Shown piece after piece: positions 32,036 through 40,938 of a stretch of 41,152 nt of DNA. Location of the stretch: NCBI GenBank assembly GCA_030428695.1, contig JAUIEM010000021.1, positions 1-41,152 of the forward strand. Reading direction: 5' to 3'. The position numbers and the translations under genes were made by a program. The stretch's first letter is position 1, and each line of letters opens with the position of its first letter. Source of the DNA: a bacterium. GTDB taxonomy: Bacteria > Planctomycetota > J058 > JAJDCP01. The notes beneath the pieces were generated by a model. That model ran no database searches and was not told where the DNA came from. It saw nothing but the letters and a program-made list of their open reading frames with translations.

Positions 32036-32395
32036 ATGCTGACGATCGGGGTTGAGGAAGATCTCCGCGGACCGGAGCCCGTGCATGTCATCTCGCTGCG
32101 CGGCTCGCTGGACGCCCATAACTTCTCCCGATTCCAGAACCAGCTCGAAGAGCTGATCGACAGCGGCTACGTCCGCCTGGTCGTCGCCGCCGGCGAGCTC
32201 GAATTCATCTCCAGCGCGGGCCTGGGCGTGCTCAAGGCGACCGTGATGAAGATCCGCGAGCGCGGCGGCGATCTGCGGCTCGCCGAGCTTCCGCCGAAGA
32301 TCCTCAATGTCATGCAACTGCTCGGCTTCTGCAAGATCTACCAGACCTTCGACGAGGCATCCGAGGCCGCGGAGAGCTTCTTCGCCGACGACTGA
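32036..32395 (+). CDS. Stand-alone STAS-domain protein (anti-sigma factor antagonist)
   Basis: The product has 119 residues, the usual size for a single STAS protein. It has VHVISLRGSLDAHNFSRFQNQLEELIDSG, LVVAAGELEFISSAGLGVLKA and LRLAELPPKILNVMQLLG. The phosphorylatable Ser is in ISSAGLG. Such proteins capture an anti-sigma kinase when unphosphorylated and so release a sigma factor. The kinase partner is not in the window. The ATG has GAGGAG about 7 bases upstream. The gene is divergent from the lipoprotein and followed by a hairpin. Confidence 0.9.
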   Translation: MLTIGVEEDLRGPEPVHVISLRGSLDAHNFSRFQNQLEELIDSGYVRLVVAAGELEFISSAGLGVLKATVMKIRERGGDLRLAELPPKILNVMQLLGFCKIYQTFDEASEAAESFFADD

Positions 32396-32401
32396 TCCCG
32401 C

Positions 32402-32427
32402 AACGATGGCCGCCCCGGGTCATCGTT
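32402..32427 (+). terminator. Terminator-like hairpin after the STAS gene
   Basis: AACGATG and CATCGTT form a perfect 7-bp stem, which a G-T and two G-C pairs extend to about 10 bp. The loop is GCCCCG. It starts 7 bp after the STAS stop and is followed by CTGTCTG, a weak T-rich stretch. Confidence 0.5.
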
Positions 32428-32566
32428 CTGTCTGCGGGAGCCCAGCGCGCGCCATCGAGGCAGGGGGCTCACCGCCTCCTGTCGTTCGCTCGCGCCACGG
32501 GTGTGCTCCGCGGCCGGCACGCAGCGACCGCGGAGTCGGTGCAGAGCGCCGAACCGCCCGAGCCGC

Positions 32567-34492
32567 TCAGATCCCCTCGCTCTCGACCCGCCACTGCGCG
32601 GCCTCGAGGATCAGCCGCAGCATGCCGGCGTAGCTGATGCCCGCCATCCCCGCCATCAGGTTCATCTTCCCGTCCCAGCACCAGCCCGGGTTGGGGTTGA
32701 TCTCGAGCAGCTTGGGGCGGCCCTCGGCGTCGGCGCGGAAGTCGAAGCGGGCGTAGTCGCGGCAGGCGAAGCGCTCGAACAGCCGGGCGGAGTGGTCGAC
32801 GAGCTGCTTCCTGATCTCGTCCGGCGCCTCGCTGCGCTTGTACTGGATCTGGGTCCAGTAGGGCGAGTCCGGCTGCCACTTCGACTCGTAGCTCAGGATC
32901 GGAGGCAGCCCGGGGTCGAGCCGGCTGTAGTCGACCTCGAGCACCGGCAGGACCGTGAAGCCCTGGCCGGGGTTGCCGATCAGCGTCACGCTGTACTCGG
33001 CTCCGGACAGGTACTCCTGCACCAGCACCGCCCGGCCCGGGAGCTCGTCGCGCAGCTTCGCCAGGTAGGCGAGGGCCTCGGTCGCGTCGCGGACCAGGGC
33101 CTGGCTGGTGATGCCGATCGAGCTGTCGCCCTGGGCGGGCTTGATCAGCGCGGGGAAGACCGAGGGCAGGGTGCCGCCCTGGTCGTCCGCGGCGATGAAG
33201 GTCTCCATCGGCACGGGGATGTCGAGATCCTGGGCGATGCTGCGGACCATGCTCTTGTCGAAGCACAACCCGAGGCAGGTCGGCCCGGCGCCGGTGTAGG
33301 GGACCTGCAAGAGCTCGAGCAGCGCCGGGACGTGCAGCTCCTTGAGGGCGGCGTTGTGGAAGCCCTCGTCGCAGAGGTTGAGGACGAAGTCGGGCGGCGA
33401 CTTCTGCAGCCGCGACAGCCAGGTCGCGTGCTCGTCCCAGTAGCTGAAGCGGTACTCCTCGAGCTCGGACAGGGAGTCCTTCAGGCGCTGGACGGTGGCG
33501 AGATCCTCGGGGTTGAAGTGTCCGCCGAGCTTGACCGGGTCGGGCAGGCGCGGGTCGCCGAGCAGCACCGTCACCTTCGGGAAGGGGACGCGCCGCGACG
33601 GCGCCGACGCCTTCTCGGGCACCCGCGCGGTCCACAGGAAGCGCTGCTCCATCATGCCGAGGTCCTGCCCCCGGTCGGAGTCGGTGCGGTAGCCGTCGTG
33701 CAGCTCGACGCCGACGTAGCCCGCCCGCTCGAGCAGGGCGCGGATCTCGTCGCGGGCGTAGAGCCGCTCGGCGTAGAACTGGTCGGCGATCACGCCGCGC
33801 TCGGAGTCCACGACCACCTCGCGGCTGATCAGGCGCCGGCCGTCGGCGGCGAGGGAGCGCTCCCGGCAGACGAACTGGCTCTGGTCGATCCACTCCCAGG
33901 AGCGCGCCTGGAAGTTCCCGCGCATCCAGTCCCCGTCGGTCAGGTCGAGCAGCAGCCGCCCGCCGGAGCGCAGGCAGGTGTGGACGTTGCGCAGCACGCG
34001 CAGGTCGTCCTCGGCCTGCTCGAAGTAGCCGAAGGAGTTGCCGAGGATCAGCACGCAGTCCAGGGAGCTGGCCGGGAAGCGGGGCTTGCGCGCGTCCCCT
34101 TCCCGGAACCCGACGCGCAGCCCCTCGGCGCTGGCCCGGCGCCGCGCGAGCCGGATCAGGTACGAGGAGCGGTCGTAGCCGTGCAGGTTGAGGAAGCCGC
34201 GCCGCGCGAGCTCGAGCACGTGCCGGCCCTGGCCGCAGCACAGGTCGAGGACGTGGTCGCCCTTCTCGAGGCCGGCCAGCCGGACGACGGCGTCGACCTC
34301 GTCGCGGGTGATCTGCGCGTTCTCGACGACGTCCCCGTCGGTCTTGAGGTAGACGGCGTTGAACAGCGTCTTCCACCAGTCCCGCGGGAGGTGCCGCTCG
34401 AGGTCGGCGACCGGACCGAGGGTCTTGTTCGGGGAGGCGGCGGGGGAGGGCTTGCGCGCTCTCTTGCGCGAGGACTTCGCGGAATCGCTCAT
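32567..34492 (-). CDS. Methyltransferase - ATP-grasp (D-Ala-D-Ala ligase-like) fusion
   Basis: The product has 641 residues. After a basic N-terminus, residues about 60-290 are a class I methyltransferase with motif I VLDLCCGQGRH (81-91), LDCVLILGNSFGYFE and LRSGGRLLLDLTDGDW. Residues about 300-641 resemble D-Ala-D-Ala ligase: LNLCDEGFHNAALKELHVPALL, VPYTGAGPTCLGLCFDKSM, FPALIKPAQGDSSIGIT, LVQEYLSGAEYSVTLIG and the metal site EINPNPGW. ATP-grasp enzymes join an acid to an amine with ATP. The fusion may methylate and ligate the same small molecule or peptide. Its ATG overlaps the deacylase stop (ATGA). Confidence 0.88.
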   Translation of the reverse strand: MSDSAKSSRKRARKPSPAASPNKTLGPVADLERHLPRDWWKTLFNAVYLKTDGDVVENAQITRDEVDAVVRLAGLEKGDHVLDLCCGQGRHVLELARRGFLNLHGYDRSSYLIRLARRRASAEGLRVGFREGDARKPRFPASSLDCVLILGNSFGYFEQAEDDLRVLRNVHTCLRSGGRLLLDLTDGDWMRGNFQARSWEWIDQSQFVCRERSLAADGRRLISREVVVDSERGVIADQFYAERLYARDEIRALLERAGYVGVELHDGYRTDSDRGQDLGMMEQRFLWTARVPEKASAPSRRVPFPKVTVLLGDPRLPDPVKLGGHFNPEDLATVQRLKDSLSELEEYRFSYWDEHATWLSRLQKSPPDFVLNLCDEGFHNAALKELHVPALLELLQVPYTGAGPTCLGLCFDKSMVRSIAQDLDIPVPMETFIAADDQGGTLPSVFPALIKPAQGDSSIGITSQALVRDATEALAYLAKLRDELPGRAVLVQEYLSGAEYSVTLIGNPGQGFTVLPVLEVDYSRLDPGLPPILSYESKWQPDSPYWTQIQYKRSEAPDEIRKQLVDHSARLFERFACRDYARFDFRADAEGRPKLLEINPNPGWCWDGKMNLMAGMAGISYAGMLRLILEAAQWRVESEGI

Positions 34493-35517
34493 GTCTTTCC
34501 TGCTTCTGGGGAAATGGTACGCGCCAGCGCGACGACGCTCGCCCCCGGATACGCGAACGAAGAGTCGCAGTAGCCGAGGACCAGGCCCTCGCTCGGAGCG
34601 CGGAGGGTCTCCTGGAGGCGGCCGAACGGGTTGAAGATCTTCGCCAGCACCTGGTTCTTCACCACGGTCTGGCCCGGGTGCACGTGGAAACGGACGAGCC
34701 CGCTCGAAGCGCAGCGCACCTCGACGTAGCCGAGGCGCTTGCCGAAGAAGCGCGCGGGCAGGTCCATCTGGAAGGCCTCGCCCGGCGCGTCGACCAGGCC
34801 GAGGTGGTCGAGGGCGTTCCACACCGCGGCGAGACCGCGCGCGATGTTCTTCTCGTTGACGACGTGCGACTCGCCGAGCTCGACGGTCAGCGCAGGGATG
34901 CCGCGAGCGAGCAGGCAGTCGCTCAGCGAGCCCTCGACGGGCGTCGTCTCGTTGACGACCACGAAGCCGATCCGCTGGGCGACCTCGAGGGTGCGCGCCT
35001 GCGCGGCCGCGTCGAAGCGCGGATCCTGCGGATCGATCACCGCGTACGGGATCGAGTGGATCCAGTCGTTGTGCAGGTCGAGCACCAGCGCCGGCCGGCT
35101 GTCCTCGATGGCGGTGAACATCTTCGCCGCCATGCGGGCCGCCAGGGAGCCGTCGGGCCTGCCGGGGAAGCTGCGGTTGAGGTCCTCGCCGCTGAACGGG
35201 ACCTCGCGGACGGCCATCTCGAGGCCGATCGGGTTCATGATCGGCAGCGCGAACAGGTCGCCGCGGACCAGCGGGTGCTTGCGCAGGCGCTTGAACACCT
35301 CCTGGATCACGATGCTGCCACCGATCTCGTCGCCGTGGGCACAGGCCGTCAGCCACACGGTCGGCCCGGGCCGGCCGCTCCAGGCCTGCATCAACGGCAG
35401 ACCCCGGAGGGAGATGTCGGTGTTCATGAACGGCTTGAGGTAGGAGTTCTTGAAGCGCCGGAGCGACGACCCGTCGCGGCTCTCGTCCGGCTGCGTTCGT
35501 GCGACGTTCTCGATCAC
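34489..35517 (-). CDS. Succinylglutamate desuccinylase/aspartoacylase-family (M14) metallo-deacylase
   Basis: The product has 342 residues. Zinc ligands fit AstE/AspA enzymes: AHGDEIGG (His61, Glu64) and DLHND (His148). DLNRSFPG (111-118) carries the Arg that binds substrate carboxylate, and VELGE has the catalytic Glu212. The C-terminal 100 residues (RFHVHPGQTVVKNQVLAKI) are a beta-barrel-like domain. These enzymes remove an acyl group from an amino acid. The start GTG has GGAGG seven bases upstream; further codons lack such a site. It is followed by the ligase fusion with an ATGA overlap, so the two probably make or trim the same product. Confidence 0.92.
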   Translation of the reverse strand: MIENVARTQPDESRDGSSLRRFKNSYLKPFMNTDISLRGLPLMQAWSGRPGPTVWLTACAHGDEIGGSIVIQEVFKRLRKHPLVRGDLFALPIMNPIGLEMAVREVPFSGEDLNRSFPGRPDGSLAARMAAKMFTAIEDSRPALVLDLHNDWIHSIPYAVIDPQDPRFDAAAQARTLEVAQRIGFVVVNETTPVEGSLSDCLLARGIPALTVELGESHVVNEKNIARGLAAVWNALDHLGLVDAPGEAFQMDLPARFFGKRLGYVEVRCASSGLVRFHVHPGQTVVKNQVLAKIFNPFGRLQETLRAPSEGLVLGYCDSSFAYPGASVVALARTISPEAGKT

Positions 35518-35674
35518 CGGTATACCTCCGCGCGGTGGAATATCCGGGTGGGCACGGGGTGTCAACGCGCTTGTCGGAATCCGGGTCGATTTCGCGAGAG
35601 CGGATCCGGCCGCGCGATCGAGGTCGGCATCGAGCAGCCCGACGCGGTGGGCTCCCCCCTGGCTCCGTTTGGCC

Positions 35675-35700
35675 GATAATTTACCTTATGTTGCATTTTG
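35675..35700. promoter_or_regulatory. AT-rich patch, possible promoter between divergent genes
   Basis: This is the most AT-rich short stretch of the gap between the deacylase and thiolase genes. It includes GATAAT (35675-35680) and TTACCTTATGTTGCA. It could hold a -10 box for the thiolase, about 105 bp before its ATG. No matching -35 TTGACA is visible. The rest of this gap shows nothing else I can support. Confidence 0.22.
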
Positions 35701-35794
35701 GATCTGCCCAAAGGGCCGCCGGGCCGCGCGTCTCGACGCCTCCCCCTGGCCCTGCTAGAATCCCTTGCGGCGATCTCTTACGGAGGACATCCAC

Positions 35795-37030
35795 ATGCGG
35801 CGAGCATTCGTGATCGGCGGCGCGATCACCCCGTTCATCGGAAAGTACCACCCGGACTTCATCTGGAAGAAGCACCCCGACTTCGGCAAGCGCACCAACC
35901 CGAGCCTCGAGGACAACCTCTCCCAGGCCGTGCGCGACGCGCTGACGGCGACGGGAGTCCCCGCCGGGAGTATCGAGAAGGCCTTCGTCGGAAACTTCGC
36001 CGGCGAGCTGTTCTCGCAGCAGGGACACCTCGGCGCGATGCTGACCCGCGCCGACCCCGACCTCGCCTACCTGCCCGCGATGCGCGTCGAGGGCGCCTGC
36101 GCCTCCGGCGGGCTGGCCTTCCTCGCCGGCCTCGACGCGATCCGCGCCGGGGCCGACGTCGTGCTGATCGCCGGCGCCGAGGTGCAGACCACCGTCGGGG
36201 CGCGCCAGGGCGCCGAGTTCCTGGCCCGGGCCGCCCACTTCGAGCAGGAGCGCGGCCTCGACGACTTCACCTTCCCCTGCATGTTCGCCCGCCGCGGGAA
36301 GGCCTACTACGCGGCGACGGACGCCGGTCCCGACGACACGGCCCGGGTCTCCGCCAAGGCCTACGCCTGCGCGGCGAAGAACCCGCTCGCCCACATGCGG
36401 GCCCGCACCCTGAGCTTCGAGGACTGCCAGAGCAGCGACACCTTCCTCGGCAACGAGGAGTTCAAGGAGTACCTGCGGCTGTCCGACTGCTCCCAGGTCA
36501 GCGATGGCGGCGCGGCGCTGCTGCTGGTCTCCGAGCAGGGCCTCGAGAAGCTCGAGAAGCGCGACGCCTGCCTCGAGGTGATCGGCGCCGGACACGCCTG
36601 CGGGCCGCTCGCCGCGGTCCCCGACCTGACCTGGCTCGACGTCACCGCCCGCGCCTCGGCCCGCGCGTACGCGCAAGCGGGCCTGGCGCCGAGCGACGTG
36701 CAGGTCGCCGAGGTCCACGACTGCTTCTCGGTCACCGAGCTGCTGATGTACGAAGCGCTCGGCTTCGCCGAGCGTGGCGCCGGGGCCCGGCTGATCCGCG
36801 AAGGCGTGACCGACCTCGACGGCTCCCTCCCGGTCAACACCGGCGGTGGCCTGATCGCCTACGGGCACCCCGTCGGCGCGACCGGCGTCAAGCAGATCCT
36901 CGAGGTCTACAAGCAGTGCCTCGGCCAGGCCGGCGACTACCAGCTCGCCCGGCAGCCCGAGGTCGGCTTGTGTGCGAACATGGGCGGCGATGACCGGACC
37001 TCGGTCGTCACGATCTTCCGCCGCTCCTGA
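35795..37030 (+). CDS. Thiolase-family protein (SCP-x-like)
   Basis: The product has 411 residues. The acyl-accepting Cys is in RVEGACASGGLAFLAG (Cys102). VHDCFSVTELLMYEALGF and GGGLIAYGHPVGATG provide the two His motifs. The second Cys motif of classic thiolases (CxGGG) is replaced by LCANMGGDD, which fits the SCP-x-like thiolases. It may cleave or make beta-keto acyl-CoA; the direction is unknown. The ATG has GGAGG 8 bases upstream. It is divergent from the deacylase gene and precedes the sensor kinase by 86 bp on the same strand. Confidence 0.92.
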   Translation: MRRAFVIGGAITPFIGKYHPDFIWKKHPDFGKRTNPSLEDNLSQAVRDALTATGVPAGSIEKAFVGNFAGELFSQQGHLGAMLTRADPDLAYLPAMRVEGACASGGLAFLAGLDAIRAGADVVLIAGAEVQTTVGARQGAEFLARAAHFEQERGLDDFTFPCMFARRGKAYYAATDAGPDDTARVSAKAYACAAKNPLAHMRARTLSFEDCQSSDTFLGNEEFKEYLRLSDCSQVSDGGAALLLVSEQGLEKLEKRDACLEVIGAGHACGPLAAVPDLTWLDVTARASARAYAQAGLAPSDVQVAEVHDCFSVTELLMYEALGFAERGAGARLIREGVTDLDGSLPVNTGGGLIAYGHPVGATGVKQILEVYKQCLGQAGDYQLARQPEVGLCANMGGDDRTSVVTIFRRS

Positions 37031-37046
37031 GCGCGCGCCCGCCACC

Positions 37047-37061
37047 TGGCGCGGTATTTGA
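37047..37061 (+). promoter_or_regulatory. Weak sigma-54-like -24/-12 motif before the sensor gene
   Basis: TGGCGC, five bases, TTGA: it resembles TGGCAC-N5-TTGC but lacks the GC at -12. It lies about 56 bp before the ATG of the sensor gene, whose facing partner encodes a sigma-54 activator. A chance match is quite possible. Confidence 0.18.
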
Positions 37062-37116
37062 TGCTAGTGGTTCGACCGGCCCGGAACCCGCGTCCGCGGC
37101 CCATAAGGACGTCAAG

Positions 37117-38313
37117 ATGGCATGCCCTTCTGGCTCCTCCACGCATAAACGGCGCCGACTGGTGTCGATCCTTGCTCTCTCGGGTCTAGGAGTCTGGGTG
37201 GCCGCCGCCGCGCTCGAGGCGACCCGCCTGCACGGCCAGCCCCCGAGCATGGAGAGCGAGGCGGAGGAGGCCCTCACCACCCTCGGGAGCGCGCTCGAGA
37301 CCCGGCTGAAGTCCGGGCAGCCGCTCTCCCTGGTGGCCGACTCGTTGCCGCTCGAGAGCCTCTGGCTCAGCGTCAGCCGCGACCGCCAGCAGCTGCTCGG
37401 GATGCGCATCCTCGACTGCGACCAGCAGTCGCTCGCCGGGGTCGGACTCCTGGCGGAGGATCTCCCCGGCCGGCTCGAGGTGCGCTGCGCCCTGGCCGAC
37501 GACCGGGGCTGCGTCGGCTACCTCAGCGTCAGCTGCCGCCCCCTCCCCGCCGCCCCTTCCGCGCTCTCCTCCGGTCTGCCCCGCCTCCTGCTCAACCGCC
37601 ATATCGCCTCCCTCCTGCTCGCGCTCTCGGTCCTCCTGCTGCTGCTCGACCGCCGCTCCCTGACGAAGAACCTCGCCGCCGGCTACGTCGCCAACGTCGA
37701 CAAGATGGCGACCGGGCTCGCGAACTGCATCCGCAACTCCCTGAACTCGATGCGCTTCCGCCTCGCCAGCGCGCAGCGCCGCAGCGCCGCCGCGCGTCCC
37801 CACATCGCCGCGGTCTCGGGAGAGGTCTCGAGGCTCGAGCGCCTGGTCGACCGCTTCCTCTCCTTCAGCCAGCCCCGCAGCTGGATCGTCGGCCCGCACT
37901 GCCTCGACAAGGTCGTGCGGGAAGCGGTGCTGCGCGTCCAGAGCGAGTTCCCCGCGGTCGGCTTCGAGACCGACCTCGAGGCGCAGCTCTGCGTCGACAT
38001 CTGCCCCGAGGCGCTCTCGACCGCGGTCTACGAGATCCTCGTCAACAGCGCCGAGGCCCTGCCCCAGGGCGGCCGCGTCGAGGTCCGGCTCGTGCGGCGC
38101 AAGGGACGCGCCCTGCTCAGCGTGGCCGACGACGGGCCGGGCGTCCCCGAGGCGCTGCGGGAGTCGCTGTTCCAGCCCTTCACCTCCGGCGACCCCGACC
38201 GGCCGGGCCTGGGCCTCGCGATCGCGCGCAGCCTGATCGAGGTGCACGGAGGGAACCTCAGCCTCCACGACGGGTCGACCTTCATCGTCGATTTCCCGGT
38301 GCGGGAAGGCTGA
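37117..38313 (+). CDS. Membrane sensor histidine kinase lacking the phospho-His
   Basis: The product has 398 residues. Two hydrophobic helices (about 15-35 and 164-180) flank a small extracytoplasmic domain. The dimerisation box, usually AHEIRNPLNSI, reads LANCIRNSLNSMR: the His is Asn203 and the Glu is Cys. The ATPase part is complete: ILVNSAEALPQGG (N box), VADDGPGVP (G1), PFTSGDPDRPGLGLAIARSL (F and G2). It may hydrolyse ATP or regulate a partner without autophosphorylating. The ATG has AAGGA seven bases upstream. It converges with the NtrC-type gene and could be its sensor. Confidence 0.88.
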   Translation: MACPSGSSTHKRRRLVSILALSGLGVWVAAAALEATRLHGQPPSMESEAEEALTTLGSALETRLKSGQPLSLVADSLPLESLWLSVSRDRQQLLGMRILDCDQQSLAGVGLLAEDLPGRLEVRCALADDRGCVGYLSVSCRPLPAAPSALSSGLPRLLLNRHIASLLLALSVLLLLLDRRSLTKNLAAGYVANVDKMATGLANCIRNSLNSMRFRLASAQRRSAAARPHIAAVSGEVSRLERLVDRFLSFSQPRSWIVGPHCLDKVVREAVLRVQSEFPAVGFETDLEAQLCVDICPEALSTAVYEILVNSAEALPQGGRVEVRLVRRKGRALLSVADDGPGVPEALRESLFQPFTSGDPDRPGLGLAIARSLIEVHGGNLSLHDGSTFIVDFPVREG

Positions 38314-38357
38314 ACCGGCGCAGATCGCCAGGGCGCATGGTTGATCGGCTTCCGCAG

Positions 38358-38445
38358 CAGGAATCCAGGAAAAGAGAAGAAAAGAGAAGAGAAGAAGAAG
38401 AAGTTATCAGGAATGCAGGAAGTCAGGAATCCAGGAAAAGACAAG
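38358..38445. repeat. Purine-rich direct repeats (AGGAATCCAGGAAAAGA)
   Basis: CAGGAATCCAGGAAAAGAGAAG (38358) and CAGGAATCCAGGAAAAGACAAG (38424) differ by one base. A shorter CAGGAATGCAGGA lies at 38408, and GAAG/AAG stretches fill the middle. The strand is almost all purine and much lower in GC than its surroundings. It lies between the convergent sensor and activator genes. I see no gene in this gap. Confidence 0.7.
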
Positions 38446-38584
38446 GACCAGGAGGAGACAGGACGCTGACAACCAAGTGCTGGGTGCAGGAACGTCCCTT
38501 GACTTCGCTGCACTCCCTGCTGCCTCTTCCTTCCTCCATTGATTGATGGCCGCCGCCGTGCAGGATCCAGCCGCTGCCTCCGAC

Positions 38585-40018
<1,434 letters not shown>

Positions 40019-40070
40019 GCCTGACTCCCGACACCTTCGCCGCGCACCGCGGCAGCATCCCTACTACCAC

Positions 40071-40116
40071 ATCCCGGCCCGCCGGGCAACTTCATCCCGT
40101 CCCGCCGGGCAACTTC
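40071..40116. repeat. Tandem 23-bp duplication
   Basis: Two adjacent 23-bp copies of ATCCCG[G/T]CCCGCCGGGCAACTTC differ at one base. Each holds CCCGCCGGG, which can fold. It lies between the lipoprotein stop and the start of the response regulator gene, so it may affect the transcript that reaches the regulator. Confidence 0.75.
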
Positions 40117-40126
40117 GGCATCGGTG

Positions 40127-40531
40127 TCAGGCCCGTGGACGCAACTGGATCACCAGCTCCACGCCTTCGTCACTGCGCGCGGGGCGGGTGTGGATCTGGC
40201 ACTCCTCGTCGCCCTTGCGGAAGATCATGGTGCGGTGGTCGGGACCTTCACTGCGGACGTAGCTCCACGCCGCCTGGGGCATTAAGGAAGTGTAGAAGGT
40301 GCGGACCTTGTCTCCGCGCAGCCAGCCGGGGCCGTGGTAGACCATCTCTGCGGAGCGAAAGCTGTCGGTGTAGACGTAGCTGCCTTCCTTGTCGAAGGTG
40401 AACAGGCGCGGCACGGGGATGTCGGCGACCTCCTGCTGCTCGACCAGCTTCGGTTTCAGAGGTCGGGACGAAGACACACATCCGACGAGGGCGCACAAGA
40501 CAAACAGGGTTCCACAGCGAAGGCTGGCCAT
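40127..40531 (-). CDS. Small putative lipoprotein (134 aa)
   Basis: The signal MASLRCGTLFVLCALVGCVSSS has a lipobox VGC. The mature part includes FTFDKEGSYVYTDSFRSAEM, AWSYVRSEGPDHRTMIFRKG and ends LVIQLRPRA; I recognise no family. The ATG has GAGGAG six bases upstream and an in-frame extension upstream lacks such a site. It is transcribed toward the NtrC-type gene and may share its message. Confidence 0.8.
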   Translation of the reverse strand: MASLRCGTLFVLCALVGCVSSSRPLKPKLVEQQEVADIPVPRLFTFDKEGSYVYTDSFRSAEMVYHGPGWLRGDKVRTFYTSLMPQAAWSYVRSEGPDHRTMIFRKGDEECQIHTRPARSDEGVELVIQLRPRA

Positions 40532-40762
40532 CGGGATCTCCTCGGCAAGGGAGCGCGGCTCCCGGTTCATTTTCTCGTATCGGCGTCCGCACGCGCGGAG
40601 GTTGAGGCCTATCTCCTCCCCATCCCTGCGAAACCGCCTTCCGCCCGCCTTGGAGGCGGACCTCCGAGGCCTGCGGACCGAGCCCGATGCAAGTCGTTCC
40701 ATTCCCGGTCCGAAAATCCTCCACAGCCGGGTGGATGAAACGAGTCCGGCTTGTATCTTCTC

Positions 40763-40792
40763 GGCAAGCCGGGTAGACTTGCCCGTGGCAAG
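40763..40792. promoter_or_regulatory. Alternating inverted repeats GGCAAG/CTTGCC/GGCAAG
   Basis: Three 6-base arms allow two mutually exclusive hairpins: 40763-40768 with 40778-40783, or 40778-40783 with 40787-40792. It might form an alternating leader structure or an operator. Inferred from symmetry only. Confidence 0.3.
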
Positions 40793-40892
40793 GGGAAGTC
40801 GATCACAGATCCCATTCCAGAGCGACAGGGCGCCCACCCACGTCCGCTACCTCGGTCTGGAAGGGTTGAGTTTGAGATAAGGTAACGAGCTC

Positions 40893-40910
40893 CGGGACCC
40901 GGGTGTCCCG
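40893..40910. promoter_or_regulatory. 6-bp inverted repeat before the end-of-window lipoprotein
   Basis: CGGGAC and GTCCCG flank CCGGGT, ending about 29 bp before the GTG of the next gene. It could be a leader hairpin or operator. Confidence 0.28.
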
Positions 40911-40938
40911 TGAGCCGTCAAGTGTGTGGAGGTTTCTA

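Larger units (their letters stand above)
40532..40938. other. Divergent intergenic region, no gene seen
   Basis: About 400 bp between two divergent lipoprotein genes. Open frames here are short and look like chance frames. It contains the inverted repeats listed separately and the GGAGG ribosome site before the plus-strand gene. Promoters for both genes are expected here, but I cannot place them. Confidence 0.6.

Noticed and set aside
38337..38546. 69-codon frame across the purine repeats
   Set aside because: The translation is a charged, repetitive string created by the repeats; no credible gene features.
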